From Myxococcales bacterium (GTDB lineage: Bacteria; Myxococcota_A; Polyangia; Polyangiales; Houyiibacteriaceae): a DNA stretch of 64,000 nucleotides. Position numbers and translations under genes: made by a program. Under the pieces are notes generated by a model. It was not told the origin of the DNA. It did not search any database and was given only the letters and a program-made list of their open reading frames with translations. Shown piece by piece: positions 8,338-19,472 of the stretch (the stretch's first letter is position 1; the number at the start of each line of letters is the position of its first letter). The DNA is taken from NCBI GenBank assembly GCA_029862185.1, contig JAOTXX010000007.1, positions 16,040-80,039 on the forward strand. The letters are read 5' to 3'.

Positions 8338-9426
8338 ATGACTCGCGCAATCAACTTCAGTGCGGGGCCAGCGACCCTTCCGCTGCCAGTCCTCGAGTAT
8401 GCCCACAACGAGTTCCTCGATCATGAAGGCACGGGGATGTCGCTCATCGAGCACAGCCATCGCGGTGCTGCGTACGCGAAGGTTCATGAAGAAGCCAAGT
8501 CGCTCATCCGCGAGCTGATGAACGTCCCGGACACGCACGAGATCCTCTTCATGCAGGGTGGAGCCTCGGCTCAGTTCGCGCTGGCCCCAATGAATCTCCG
8601 TGGCGACGGTCAATCGGCCGACTACATCAACACCGGCGCATGGAGCGACAAGGCCATGGCCGAAGCCCTGATTACCGGCGCGGCGCGTGAAGCAGGCACC
8701 GGCAAGGTTGACGGAAAATACACGCGCGTTCCCAAGCAGGCCGAGCTCGAGCTCGACCCGAGCGCGGCGTACACGCACTTCACGAGCAACAACACGATCA
8801 TGGGAACGCAGTTCCACCAGTTCCCAGACAGCGGCGACGTTCCGCTCGTGGCCGACATGTCGAGCGACATCCTTTGGCGCCCAATTGACGTGTCGAAGTT
8901 TGGGCTGATCTATGCCGGCGCCCAGAAGAACCTCGGGCCTGCGGGCGTCACGGTTTTGATCTTTCGCAAAGACCTGGCGGACCGGAGCCCAAGCACCATC
9001 CCCAAGATCTTCCGCTACAAGACGATTCTCGACGGGAACTCGCTGCAGAACACCATTCCGACCTTCGCGGTGTACATGGTTCGTAATGTCCTCCGCTGGG
9101 TCCGCGATCAGGGCGGCGCCCCCGCGATGGAGAAGCGCAATCGGGACAAGGCAGGCTCCATCTACGGAATGATCGACGACAACCCAGGCTTCTTCCACTG
9201 CCCGGTCGAGGTCGAATCACGCTCGATGATGAACCCGGTCTTCCGTCTCCCGACCGAAGACCTCGAAAAGAAGCTGATCGCCGAAGCCGCGGAAGCCGGC
9301 ATGTTGGGTATCAAGGGCCACCGCTCGGTCGGCGGCATCCGCACCTCGATCTACAACGCCATGGAGCCGTCGGACGTTCAGAAGTTCGTCGACTTCGCCA
9401 AAGCCTTCGCCAAGAAAAACGGCTAG
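8338..9426 (+). CDS. serC: Phosphoserine aminotransferase
   Basis: A PLP enzyme converting 3-phosphohydroxypyruvate to phosphoserine, and acting in the DXP-independent vitamin B6 route. The start is the ATG at 8338 (MTRAINFSAGPATLP), the conserved family N-terminus. The frame is open upstream through the tRNA, but that part is not coding. The PLP lysine is in YAGAQKNLGPAG, with the motifs GGASAQFA and KGHRSVGGIRTSIYNA intact. At 362 residues it is full length. It converges with the next gene with a four-base overlap. Confidence 0.94.
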   Translation: MTRAINFSAGPATLPLPVLEYAHNEFLDHEGTGMSLIEHSHRGAAYAKVHEEAKSLIRELMNVPDTHEILFMQGGASAQFALAPMNLRGDGQSADYINTGAWSDKAMAEALITGAAREAGTGKVDGKYTRVPKQAELELDPSAAYTHFTSNNTIMGTQFHQFPDSGDVPLVADMSSDILWRPIDVSKFGLIYAGAQKNLGPAGVTVLIFRKDLADRSPSTIPKIFRYKTILDGNSLQNTIPTFAVYMVRNVLRWVRDQGGAPAMEKRNRDKAGSIYGMIDDNPGFFHCPVEVESRSMMNPVFRLPTEDLEKKLIAEAAEAGMLGIKGHRSVGGIRTSIYNAMEPSDVQKFVDFAKAFAKKNG

Positions 9427-10151
9427 GTCGTCGCCCGCCCAACGGCGTATGTAGCGTACAAATAGCGGCTGATTTCGGCAGATTCGAACATCTGTGCGCC
9501 GGTGTTCGGGTCGCACAGATAGGGCACCTGCATCTTGCCGGAGATCGAGACGTAATCGCCACGATCGGGACTCCTTCGGGGCACGTTGTGCAATCGGTAG
9601 GGCAGCTCCAGCTCGCACAGGGACTCGCGAGCGATTCGGCAAAACGGCGACCCCTCGTAGGAGTAGAGCTCGAGCAGCTTCTCGGGCTGTCGCGAGCGGA
9701 CCACGTGGCGGCCGCGGTTTGGACGAAACGCCGACGCGATCATCGACGTGGTCACCGCGAAAGCGCGTTGCCGGAGAAACCAGGGGGCGACGCCGTCACC
9801 GTACTCGCGGAAGAGGTACTCGACGATGTCCGCCGACTCGTACATCGCAACTCCGGTGTTTGGGTCTACCAGATACGGAAACTGGTAATGACCGCCCTCC
9901 CGTTTGACCTTCTCCCGGAACAACTTGCCGCCTTTCGGACAGGGATAGACGATCGGATCGAGGCTGAGCGCTGACAGGGCTTCACGCGCGATCCGGCAGT
10001 ACGGACAGACCTCGAACTCGTAGAGCTCGAGCGGCTGGGCGGGGGACTTTCGTCGCTCGTAATGGACGTTGCCAAAATTGGGGCGCGCCGCACTTGCGGC
10101 CGTCGCGGTGGTGACATCGAGGAAGCGCGTGAGATCCACGATCTCTCTCAT
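9423..10151 (-). CDS. Protein with two tandem GST N-terminal (glutaredoxin-like) domains
   Basis: About 242 residues from the ATG at 10151 (MREIVDLTRF). It has two repeats of a thioredoxin-fold GST_N domain. The first has the redox motif CPYC at 49-52 and the second SPFC at 168-171. Each is followed by the glutathione-binding pattern VP/FPYL-DPNTG-ESA-I-YL. No GST C-terminal helical domain is present. The tandem resembles plant and bacterial GST_N_3-type proteins. The likely role is glutathione- or thiol-dependent redox work in the cytoplasm; the substrate is unknown. It is divergent from uvrB with a 43-bp gap. Confidence 0.75.
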   Translation of the reverse strand: MREIVDLTRFLDVTTATAASAARPNFGNVHYERRKSPAQPLELYEFEVCPYCRIAREALSALSLDPIVYPCPKGGKLFREKVKREGGHYQFPYLVDPNTGVAMYESADIVEYLFREYGDGVAPWFLRQRAFAVTTSMIASAFRPNRGRHVVRSRQPEKLLELYSYEGSPFCRIARESLCELELPYRLHNVPRRSPDRGDYVSISGKMQVPYLCDPNTGAQMFESAEISRYLYATYAVGRATT

Positions 10152-10194
10152 TAAGGAGCCTGCCCCAGTTTTCAAGGGGTGATAGCCTTCGGCG

Positions 10195-12167
<1,973 letters not shown>

Positions 12168-12189
<22 letters not shown>

Positions 12190-12329
12190 CCACCTGAAAT
12201 CAGAGCGTTCCCCAGGCAAGGATCGCAGCGCCATGTCTTGTTTGCCCAGGGCCCTCAGTCTTTTGACGCTGCGATCTTTGAAGCAGAAGTAGTGTAATTC
12301 CAGCTACTTGTGGTGGTGGAGAGTGTCCC
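12168..12329. repeat. Nested inverted-repeat element between uvrB and the pseudouridine synthase gene
   Basis: Perfect 15-bp terminal inverted repeats GGGACACTCTCCACC (12168-12182) and GGTGGAGAGTGTCCC (12315-12329) bracket 162 bp. An inner 10-bp pair, GATCGCAGCG (12221-12230) and CGCTGCGATC (12268-12277), gives a second stem. There is no internal gene. The outer edges fall exactly where the proteins on both sides stop looking like their families, as expected of a short MITE or REP-like insertion. No target-site duplication was seen. Confidence 0.65.
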
Positions 12330-13169
12330 CACTCGGAGGGAGCTGGCGTGGAGGTGGTGGTGGTCGAGGGGGGGGGCGCCGTAGAGGGAGTCGCCTAGGA
12401 GGGGGTGGCCTATCGACGCCAGGTGGACTCGGATTTGGTGGCGTCGGGCGTTGTTGGCGCGAATCTCCACCAGGGAGCCCTGTTCTGCTGGCGTGCTGCT
12501 CAGCACTTCTGTTCTCGCGGCTTGGGCGCCGAGCCGTTTGAGCTCGCGCGGGTCGGTGCATACTTGGACTTTGCGGCGGTCCCGTGGATCGGCCGCAATG
12601 GGCGTGTCGATGACGATCGGAGCCGGGACGACTCCGACGCAGCGCGCGAGATATTTCTTTTCGATTTCGCCGGCCTGCAACATTCGTCGTAGCTGGTCGA
12701 ACGTTTGCTGATCGCGCGCGGCAAGCATTAGCCCGGAGGTGCCAGTGTCGAGCCTGTGTAGGATCCCGGGCTCCCGCTTTCGGTAGCCGACGCCTCGCAT
12801 TTCCGGATATCGGGCGACTAGCGCGCCGGCCAGAGTGCCAAGCTCGCCTTCCCGCAGCGGGTGGCTCGGTACGCCGGCAGGCTTGTCGACCACCACGTAC
12901 GAATCGGTTTCGAGAAGGACCTCGAGCGCCAGGCCCGGATCAGGGGCAGCGTGGAAGTCCGCCGGGCTGGGCAGGTTGTCGAGGGTCACCCTGTCGCCAA
13001 CCACCAGGGAATAGCTCTTTTTGACCCGACGCCCGTCGACTCGAACCTCGCCAGTTTCTATGAGAACCTTGGCTCGCGCGCGGCTGAGCTCGGGAATGCG
13101 ACGGGCGAGAAACACATCGAGCCTCTCGCCGGCCACCTCTCCTTCGATTTCGAGCTCGACCGCCGACAT
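12255..13169 (-). CDS. RluD-like large-subunit rRNA pseudouridine synthase, altered C-terminus
   Basis: An RNA pseudouridine synthase of the RluA/RluD family. The start is the ATG at 13169, with a strong GGAGAGGAG ribosome site. An S4-type RNA-binding domain ([20 protein letters not shown]) is followed by the catalytic domain with [12 protein letters not shown], where Asp is the nucleophile. The normal family ending after LHASSLRV (a short HP-TGE-P-P segment) is missing. Instead a 23-residue Ser/Thr/Ala-rich tail begins with GTLSTTTSS, exactly at the edge of the inverted-repeat element. The enzyme is about 304 residues. The core is intact, so activity is possible but uncertain. Confidence 0.85.
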   Translation of the reverse strand: MSAVELEIEGEVAGERLDVFLARRIPELSRARAKVLIETGEVRVDGRRVKKSYSLVVGDRVTLDNLPSPADFHAAPDPGLALEVLLETDSYVVVDKPAGVPSHPLREGELGTLAGALVARYPEMRGVGYRKREPGILHRLDTGTSGLMLAARDQQTFDQLRRMLQAGEIEKKYLARCVGVVPAPIVIDTPIAADPRDRRKVQVCTDPRELKRLGAQAARTEVLSSTPAEQGSLVEIRANNARRHQIRVHLASIGHPLLGDSLYGAPPLDHHHLHASSLRVGTLSTTTSSWNYTTSASKIAASKD

Positions 13170-13248
13170 CTGGCTCCTCTCCCACACTATTGCCCGCTCT
13201 TCCACGCCGTTTGCACGCTCATGCGGCACGTCTAAACTCCGAAACTCA

Positions 13249-14343
13249 GTGTCCAAGCGTGATTACTACGTGATTCTCGAAGTCAGCCGCGCCGCGTCGG
13301 CCGACGAGATCAAGCAAGCTTATCGCGCACTCGCGATGAAGTACCACCCCGATCGCAACCCGGACGACCCTGCGGCCGAGGATTCGTTCAAAGAGGCGAG
13401 CGAAGCGTACGCCGTCCTTTGCGATGCGGACAAGCGGCAGCAGTATGACCGCTACGGACACAGCGCATTCGAGAACGGCGGTCCGGGCTTTGAACCCGGT
13501 GACTTCGGCGCCGTCAGCGACATCCTCGAAGGGCTGTTTGGCGAGGTGTTCAGCAGCGGACGCCGCAAGCGTCGGAGTGCACGCGACCTCAACTACGACC
13601 TGGAGATCTCGTTCATCGACGCCGCGCTCGGCGTCGAGAAAAAGATCGACGTCAACCGCCCCGCCCCCTGCGCAACCTGCGAAGGCGGCGGCGCAAAACC
13701 CGGCACGCCGGTCCACAGGTGCAATGTCTGCCAAGGACGCGCGCAGGTGAAGTATCAACGCGGCCTCTTTGCCGCCGCGCGACCCTGTCACGCCTGCCGC
13801 GGCACCGGGAAGAAGATTCCGATTCCATGCGAGGACTGCAAGGGCTCCGGCACGAGGATGCGCGCCGAATCGATGAGCGTGAAGATCCCCGCGGGTGTCA
13901 AAGATGGCGCGGTTCGCACGGTCCGAGGGGCGGGCGAGGCCAGCGCGGACGGGAACGGCGACCTTCACATCAACATCAAAGTGACCGATCACATGCTGTT
14001 CGAGCGCGACGGCGCCGACATCCTGATTTCGGTCCCTATCTCGTTCCCCCAAGCTGTTCTTGGCGCGAGCATCGATGTGCCGACACTCGACGGAAATGTT
14101 TTGATGAAGGTTCCTCCGGGGACCCAATCGGGAAAGGTCTTCCGGCTGCGCGGCAAAGGAATCCCGGTCTACGGGGGCTACGGCAAAGGCGATCAGCTCG
14201 TGACGGTCCTGGTCGAGGTGCCTCAGGAGATCAGCCGGCGTCAGCGCAAGCTGATCAACGAGCTCGCTCAGGAGATCGGCGATGAATCCCACCCGCAGCA
14301 AGCCAGCTTCATCAAGAAGCTTCGAGGCTTGTTCGACTCCTAG
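13249..14343 (+). CDS. dnaJ: Chaperone protein DnaJ (zinc-finger type)
   Basis: An Hsp40 co-chaperone of DnaK. The start is the GTG at 13249 ([13 protein letters not shown]), the conserved J-domain beginning; the open frame upstream is antisense to the pseudouridine synthase. HPD lies in [10 protein letters not shown] short linker replaces a long Gly/Phe region. Four zinc-binding repeats are present: [24 protein letters not shown] and CEDCKGSG. About 364 residues. dnaK and grpE are not adjacent. Confidence 0.93.
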   Translation: MSKRDYYVILEVSRAASADEIKQAYRALAMKYHPDRNPDDPAAEDSFKEASEAYAVLCDADKRQQYDRYGHSAFENGGPGFEPGDFGAVSDILEGLFGEVFSSGRRKRRSARDLNYDLEISFIDAALGVEKKIDVNRPAPCATCEGGGAKPGTPVHRCNVCQGRAQVKYQRGLFAAARPCHACRGTGKKIPIPCEDCKGSGTRMRAESMSVKIPAGVKDGAVRTVRGAGEASADGNGDLHINIKVTDHMLFERDGADILISVPISFPQAVLGASIDVPTLDGNVLMKVPPGTQSGKVFRLRGKGIPVYGGYGKGDQLVTVLVEVPQEISRRQRKLINELAQEIGDESHPQQASFIKKLRGLFDS

Positions 14344-14389
14344 CCGAACGCGGGCTTGCGCTGTGACGAAGGCTTGCCAAGGTACGCCC

Positions 14390-15067
14390 ATGCGAACCGC
14401 AGTTTTATTCATGTTGGCCGGGGCACTCCTCGTCGGGTGCCCCAAAGAAGAAGACGCCGAGCCCAAGAGCCAGGGGGAAGAAACCCCAGCGCCCAGCGAA
14501 CCAAAGGCGAACGAGGTGACCCAAGACAAAAGTGGAGTCCCAAACCAATACACGGTCGAGCTCGACACGACGAAGGGCGCGATCGTGATCGAGGTGCGCC
14601 GCGACTGGGCGCCGAACGGAGCCGACCGCTTCTACGAATTGGTGCAGAACGGCTACTTCACCGACGTTGCGTTCTTTCGGGTGGTTGGCGGCTTCATGGC
14701 GCAGGCTGGCATCAGCGGCGACCCAGCGGCCAACGCCGTCTGGCGCGAAAAACGAATCCCCGACGACCCGGTCAAGGCCAGCAACATGCGTGGCACCGTC
14801 ACTTTTGCGACCTCCGGACCCGATTCGCGCACCACGCAGTTCTTCATCAACTTCACTGACAACTCGCGTCTCGACGGGATGGGCTTTGCACCCATCGGCA
14901 AGGTCAAAGACATGGCGCCAGTCGATGCCCTCTACGACGGCTACGGAGAAGGGGCTCCTGGTGGCCGCGGGCCTTCGCAAGGGCAGATGCAAACGCAGGG
15001 AAACAGCTACCTCAAGGCGAGCTTCCCGAAGCTCGACTACATCAAGAGCGCCCGAATCATCGAGTGA
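14390..15067 (+). CDS. Cyclophilin-type peptidyl-prolyl isomerase lipoprotein
   Basis: A 225-residue exported PPIase. The start is the ATG at 14390, giving a lipoprotein signal peptide with lipobox LVGC (Cys17) and then a charged, Pro/Glu-rich linker. The cyclophilin domain begins at about residue 50 (VELDTTKGAIVIEV) and carries FFRVVGGFMAQAG, GTVTFAT, TTQFFINF and FAPIGKV. These match the active-site strands, with Arg and Phe-x-Met-Gln conserved. It folds or turns over envelope proteins. It converges with recF with an 11-bp overlap. Confidence 0.88.
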   Translation: MRTAVLFMLAGALLVGCPKEEDAEPKSQGEETPAPSEPKANEVTQDKSGVPNQYTVELDTTKGAIVIEVRRDWAPNGADRFYELVQNGYFTDVAFFRVVGGFMAQAGISGDPAANAVWREKRIPDDPVKASNMRGTVTFATSGPDSRTTQFFINFTDNSRLDGMGFAPIGKVKDMAPVDALYDGYGEGAPGGRGPSQGQMQTQGNSYLKASFPKLDYIKSARIIE

Positions 15068-16166
15068 CGCGACCGCCGTCTACGTGGAAATCGACCCGGT
15101 CGTTCTCCAGGAGGATGAACTCCGGATGGGTCGTCGTCAGAAAGACCTGGCCGCCGGCGTGACTCAAGACCTCGAAGAATCGACGATTTCGGCTCCGGTC
15201 GAGCTCGCTCGAAACGTCGTCCAGCAGGAGAATCGGCACGCGCCCGGTGCGCTCGCTGAGCAGATCGAGCTCCGCCGTCTTGAGTGCAAGGACGATCGTG
15301 CGGTGCTGCCCCTGTGAGCCGTGATGACGCGCCCCGACCTCGTCTAGCTGGAGCTCGAGATCGTCCCCATGAGGACCGTCCGCCGTGAACCCACGCGCAA
15401 CGTCCTTGCTGAAGGCACGCTCGAGCGCCGCGGCAATCGCGTCCTCCGTCGGCTCGACCCGAGGCAAGTAGCGAACCGCCAGCGGCGTATCACCAGCGAA
15501 CACTTCTGAGAAGGCGCGCACCACCCGCGGCGCGAGATCATCGATGAGGCGGCGACGGGCCTGCCCTACGACGGCCCCTGCCTTGCTGAGAATCGCGTCG
15601 TAGGCGCGAACCGAGCGTCGATCGCTACGGTCTTCCTTGAGCAAGCGATTGCGGCTGCGAAGGGCCTTCTCGTAGCTTGCGAGGCTCGAGCCGTAAATCG
15701 GGTCCATCTGCTCGAGCATTCGATCGAGAAACGCGCGCCGCTTGTCCGCCGAACCCGACGCGAGAACCAGATCTCCGGGGTGGAAGAGCACCATCCGAAC
15801 CGCCTGGTGCCAGACGCTGGTCGTGCGCGGACGTTTCCCGTCGAGCTCCAGGCGTCTTCGCTGCGAACGGCCGAGCTCGATCCGCAGCTTGTGGGGCGCC
15901 GGCCCTCCTTCGAGCCTCGCTTCGAGCACGGCCGCGTCTGCGCCGAGCGCGATCAGGTCGTCGGTTTTTCCGCCGCGAAAGCTCCTGAGGCCGCCCAGGT
16001 AATGAATCGCCTCGAGAAGGTTCGACTTTCCGGCTCCATTGTCTCCGTGGATGACGTTGAAGTGCGAACCCGGCTCGAACGCCGGCAATTGCAGATTGCG
16101 AAAACCTTGGGCGCGCATGGCGGTTACCCGGCTCGGGGTCTCAGCGTTGCGCGAGTCGAAGGTCAA
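15057..16166 (-). CDS. recF: DNA replication and repair protein RecF
   Basis: An SMC-like ATPase that helps load RecA at gapped DNA with RecO and RecR. The 369 residues have Walker A GDNGAGKSNLLEAI (41-54), the signature region LASGSADKRRAFLDRM, and Walker B ILLLDDVSSELD. The start at 16166 lies 17 bp after the dnaN stop. An internal ATG at 16118 (MRAQGFRNL) is possible but would cut into the first strand. It is third in dnaA-dnaN-recF; gyrB does not follow. Confidence 0.93.
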   Translation of the reverse strand: MTFDSRNAETPSRVTAMRAQGFRNLQLPAFEPGSHFNVIHGDNGAGKSNLLEAIHYLGGLRSFRGGKTDDLIALGADAAVLEARLEGGPAPHKLRIELGRSQRRRLELDGKRPRTTSVWHQAVRMVLFHPGDLVLASGSADKRRAFLDRMLEQMDPIYGSSLASYEKALRSRNRLLKEDRSDRRSVRAYDAILSKAGAVVGQARRRLIDDLAPRVVRAFSEVFAGDTPLAVRYLPRVEPTEDAIAAALERAFSKDVARGFTADGPHGDDLELQLDEVGARHHGSQGQHRTIVLALKTAELDLLSERTGRVPILLLDDVSSELDRSRNRRFFEVLSHAGGQVFLTTTHPEFILLENDRVDFHVDGGRVTR

Positions 16167-16183
16167 CGCCCTGCCCTGTTCTA

Positions 16184-17320
16184 CTAGATGCGCATGGGCA
16201 TGATCACGCCAATGAAGTCGGAGTTGTCTCCAACCGGCTTCAGCACGCCCGGGTCACGCTCTCCGCTGAGCTCGATCGCGATTTCGTCGTGTGTTAGCGC
16301 ACTCAGTGCATCCAGGAGGTATCGCGCGTTGAAACCGATTCGGAGCTCGTCACCGGCGTAGTCGACGTCCACCTCTTCGCTGCCCTCTCCCACTTCGGGG
16401 TTCTGGCTCTGTAACCGCAGCACACCCGGCTCGATGGTCAGCTGCACGCCGCCGCTCTTGTCGTTGGCCACCAAGCTGATGCGCCTCAGCGCTTCGACGA
16501 GTGGTCCACGCGCAGCAATGACCGTCCGGCTCTGCGTGCTTGGAATGACCTTGTCGTAGGGCGGAAAGTTCTCGTCTGCCAGCTTCACGTTCAGACAAAG
16601 GTCGTCTCGAAGAAAGAACGCATTGCCGCCCGCCGTGGCCACTCCAATGGTGGAAGGCTCGTCGCCTTTGCCCTTGCCTCCTTTTACGTCGTCGAGAAGC
16701 CGCTTGAGCTCGCTGATGCCCTTGTGCGGCACGAGCATGCTGAAGTTCATCATCGAGCCTTTTCCAGTGATTTTGTGCTCGGCTTTCGAGAGACGATGGC
16801 CATCGGTGGTCACCATGCGGACCATCTTCCCATCGCCTTCGAACAATGTCCCTGCGAGGTGCGGTCGCGTATCATCGTGAGACATCGAGTACTGGGTCAG
16901 CGAGATCAGCTCTGCGAGAAATCCGGCATCGAGATGGGCGAAATCTGCATCCCCCGGATTGGGCAACGGCGGGAAGTCTTCGCCGGGCATCGCGGGGATG
17001 CGATACCGAACCTTGCCGCACCTGAGCTCGACTGCATGGCTGTCGCTGAGCTTCCAGCTCACCTCACCATCGGGAAGGTTCTTGACGATGTCGAACAAGG
17101 TTCGTGCTGCAACGGCAATCGTTCCACCCTTCTTGATGTTTGCTGGAACGAGCGCGGTGACTCCAAGATACAAATCGGTCGCAGACAAACGAAGACGGTC
17201 GGGCCCTTCAGCCGTAAGCAACACATTCGATAAGATGTGCATCGAGCTTTTGCGGTCAGCGACACCGTGGGTACGCGCAAGGCCACGGAGGAACTGCTGC
17301 TTGTCGATCGTGAGCTCCAT
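16184..17320 (-). CDS. dnaN: DNA polymerase III beta subunit (sliding clamp)
   Basis: The ring clamp that tethers DNA polymerase III to DNA. The start is the ATG at 17320 (MELTIDKQQFLRGL), because AGGAAG lies about 10 nt upstream. A GTG four codons earlier sits almost on top of that ribosome site. About 378 residues in three tandem clamp folds, ending in VGVIMPMRI, the conserved C-terminus that builds the peptide-binding pocket. It lies between dnaA and recF. Confidence 0.96.
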   Translation of the reverse strand: MELTIDKQQFLRGLARTHGVADRKSSMHILSNVLLTAEGPDRLRLSATDLYLGVTALVPANIKKGGTIAVAARTLFDIVKNLPDGEVSWKLSDSHAVELRCGKVRYRIPAMPGEDFPPLPNPGDADFAHLDAGFLAELISLTQYSMSHDDTRPHLAGTLFEGDGKMVRMVTTDGHRLSKAEHKITGKGSMMNFSMLVPHKGISELKRLLDDVKGGKGKGDEPSTIGVATAGGNAFFLRDDLCLNVKLADENFPPYDKVIPSTQSRTVIAARGPLVEALRRISLVANDKSGGVQLTIEPGVLRLQSQNPEVGEGSEEVDVDYAGDELRIGFNARYLLDALSALTHDEIAIELSGERDPGVLKPVGDNSDFIGVIMPMRI

Positions 17321-17332
17321 GTTTCGGTTCAC

Positions 17333-17665
17333 TTCCTAGAAGACTGTGTCTGTGTATCCACCGCGTTAGATCTAGTAATTTAAAAATTCGTCGTCGTCTT
17401 AACAGCTGTGAATTGTGGATGAAGCAAGGTAAGCGTTTGAGAGAACAGGGCTTTGACTGGTTTTCGAAATGGGGATTGATCCTGAGTGGATCGGGGAGAA
17501 ACGAACTCTCGGGCAATCCACAGGGGCCGTCCCCAGCTTGATCTCAGCTTCGCCACAGGCGCTGGTATACACCAAAATCCCGCTGAAAGCTCAGGCCAGC
17601 GAGGCCCTCTCGAGAAGCCCCGCCAACCGCCAAAACAGGTCTAAATAGCCGGTTGGGCCTGCGCA
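17333..17665. other. dnaA-dnaN intergenic region with DnaA-box-like sites
   Basis: A gene-free 333 bp gap. It contains a TGTGGATGA site (17414-17422, eight of nine to the reverse DnaA box TGTGGATAA), weaker matches (GTATCCACC near 17354, CAATCCACA at 17514-17522) and an AT-rich patch at about 17374-17390. Such gaps hold part of a bipartite oriC in many bacteria and also the dnaN promoter. No coding signal was seen. Confidence 0.4.
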
Positions 17666-19024
17666 TCAGATGCCGAGCTTGCGCTCGATTGCGCCCACGG
17701 CGCCAAGGACCCGTTCGTCCTGGTCCTCCATCAGGCCGCCGATCTTACGAACGGCGCTGAGGACCGTGGTGTGATCCTTGCCGCCAAAGCGTTCGCCGAG
17801 CTCGGGGTAGCTCGTCCCGAGGCGTTGCCGGCAAACGTACATCGCGACCATTCGGGGAAAGCTCACCGCACGGTGCCGCCGTCTGGACTTGATGTCGGCA
17901 AGACGGATTCCGAAGTAAGCGCATACGATGCGCTGAATGTCTTCGACCGTCATTGCCGTGTCCTGATTGGGCAACACCGCCCGCATCGTTTCTTTGGCCA
18001 GCTCGAGGTCCATGGGGAGGCCCAGAAGCTCGGCCTTTACCGCAACACGAAGAAGGGTACCTTCGAGCTCGCGAACGTTGCTGCGGACGGTTTGAGCCAA
18101 GAAGAGCGCAACCTCGCTCGGAAGCTCGATTCCCTCGCTCTCCGCCTTCTGCTGCAAGATGGCGATTCGGGTATCGAGCTCGGGCGCCTGGACGTCGGCG
18201 ACCATGCCGGACTGAAAGCGGCTGACCAAACGTTCCTGCATTTCGGAAATCTGGTGCGGATACACATCGGAAGTCACGACGATCTGCTTGTCCGAGTGAT
18301 AGAGAGCGTTGAACGTGTGGAAGAACTCCTCTTGGGTCTGCTCACGGCCGGCCAGAAACTGGATGTCGTCCATGAGTAGAACGTCACACTGCGTGCGGTA
18401 CCGCTTCCGGAAAGAGTTGATTTCGTGGTTTTGCAACGACCAGATGAACTCGTTGGTGAAGCGTTCCGCCGACACGTAGAGGGTTCGCGCGCGCGGATTT
18501 CGCTGCACGATCGCGTGGCCGATTGCATTCACCAGATGCGTCTTGCCGAGGCCGACGCCTCCGTAGATGAAGAGCGGGTTGTAGCGACGTCCGGGGTCGG
18601 AGCCACAGGCCACGCTTGCGGCATGCGCGAGTTGATTGGCAGGGCCGACGACGAAATTCTTGAAGCGGTACTTCGGGTTGAGGTCCGCGGAATCCGGAGG
18701 CTTCGGGGTTGCCCGGGGCGGGCGCGGGGCGGGCGGCGGGCTCGTCTCGCGTCCAGCCTGCGCCTTTTCACGCAGCGTCTCGTCGAGCTCCCAGCGAACC
18801 TTTTTCGGCATGCGCGTTTCGCCGGCCTCCGCTTGCAAGGTGTCGAGAATCAGGTCGAGGTAATGCGCCGCAATCCATTCTGCGAAGAACTGATTCGGAA
18901 TCCTGAGGACGAGCGAGTCGCTCTCGATGCCGCCGAACTGAACGGGCTGCAGCCATGTTTCGAAGTTCTCGGCCGAGAGGTGCGCCTTGAGAATGCCCAG
19001 CGCTTGTTCCCACAGTTGTTCCAT
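17666..19024 (-). CDS. dnaA: Chromosomal replication initiator protein DnaA
   Basis: An AAA+ protein that opens oriC. The 452 residues comprise four parts. Domain I is at 1-75, followed by a short Pro-rich linker (95-112). The AAA+ core has Walker A GGVGLGKTH (155-163) and Walker B LLMDDIQF (217-224 region). The C-terminal DNA-binding domain carries the signature GGKDHTTVLSA. It is first in dnaA-dnaN-recF. The 448 bp upstream are gene-free and AT-enriched and form a candidate origin. Confidence 0.98.
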   Translation of the reverse strand: MEQLWEQALGILKAHLSAENFETWLQPVQFGGIESDSLVLRIPNQFFAEWIAAHYLDLILDTLQAEAGETRMPKKVRWELDETLREKAQAGRETSPPPAPRPPRATPKPPDSADLNPKYRFKNFVVGPANQLAHAASVACGSDPGRRYNPLFIYGGVGLGKTHLVNAIGHAIVQRNPRARTLYVSAERFTNEFIWSLQNHEINSFRKRYRTQCDVLLMDDIQFLAGREQTQEEFFHTFNALYHSDKQIVVTSDVYPHQISEMQERLVSRFQSGMVADVQAPELDTRIAILQQKAESEGIELPSEVALFLAQTVRSNVRELEGTLLRVAVKAELLGLPMDLELAKETMRAVLPNQDTAMTVEDIQRIVCAYFGIRLADIKSRRRHRAVSFPRMVAMYVCRQRLGTSYPELGERFGGKDHTTVLSAVRKIGGLMEDQDERVLGAVGAIERKLGI

Positions 19025-19472
19025 CGAGCCCTAGCCCCCTAAAAACACGCAGTTGTGCATTCACGTCCACAAGCCATCCACAGCTTGGAAGCGTCGAGTA
19101 ATCGTACCCATCCAATCGATTTTCGCCCACCTTGGCGACCGCCCAACCGTCTCATCCGACTGAAGGGCGCCGAAACTAGCAGCGAGTTTCCGAGGCGTCT
19201 ACGGGGATCGACAAACTAATTTCTAACCACTCGTGATCGCGAAAGATTCACCAGCAGTTTTTTTGACAGAGGGCAGCGTTGCTTTACGTGTCGTTTCACA
19301 GCTGTTGACAAGCTGTTGCAATCATTCCGAATTACGTCTTGTTATCGTTTGCGCAACATGCGACGCGCCTCGAAGCTCATTTCATCCACAACGCTGCGCA
19401 TCTTTCAACAACCGAGATCACTTGCGAACCACGCGACTCGTCGCTCTCTTCCACAAGATATCCACTGCCTAC
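19025..19472. other. Candidate oriC / dnaA upstream region
   Basis: A gene-free 448 bp between the PlsC-like gene and dnaA, visibly richer in A and T than the surroundings (for example 19211-19345, with a seven-T run at 19258-19264). One DnaA-box-like TCATCCACA (19382-19390) matches TTATCCACA at eight of nine positions. Several seven-of-nine matches occur near 19073, 19448 and 19457. The clustering is modest. It also presumably contains the dnaA promoter. Confidence 0.45.

Noticed and set aside
13246..14568. Open reading frame of 440 codons on the minus strand opposite dnaJ
   Set aside because: Arises from third-position GC bias; the plus-strand product has full DnaJ motifs and the minus product matches nothing.
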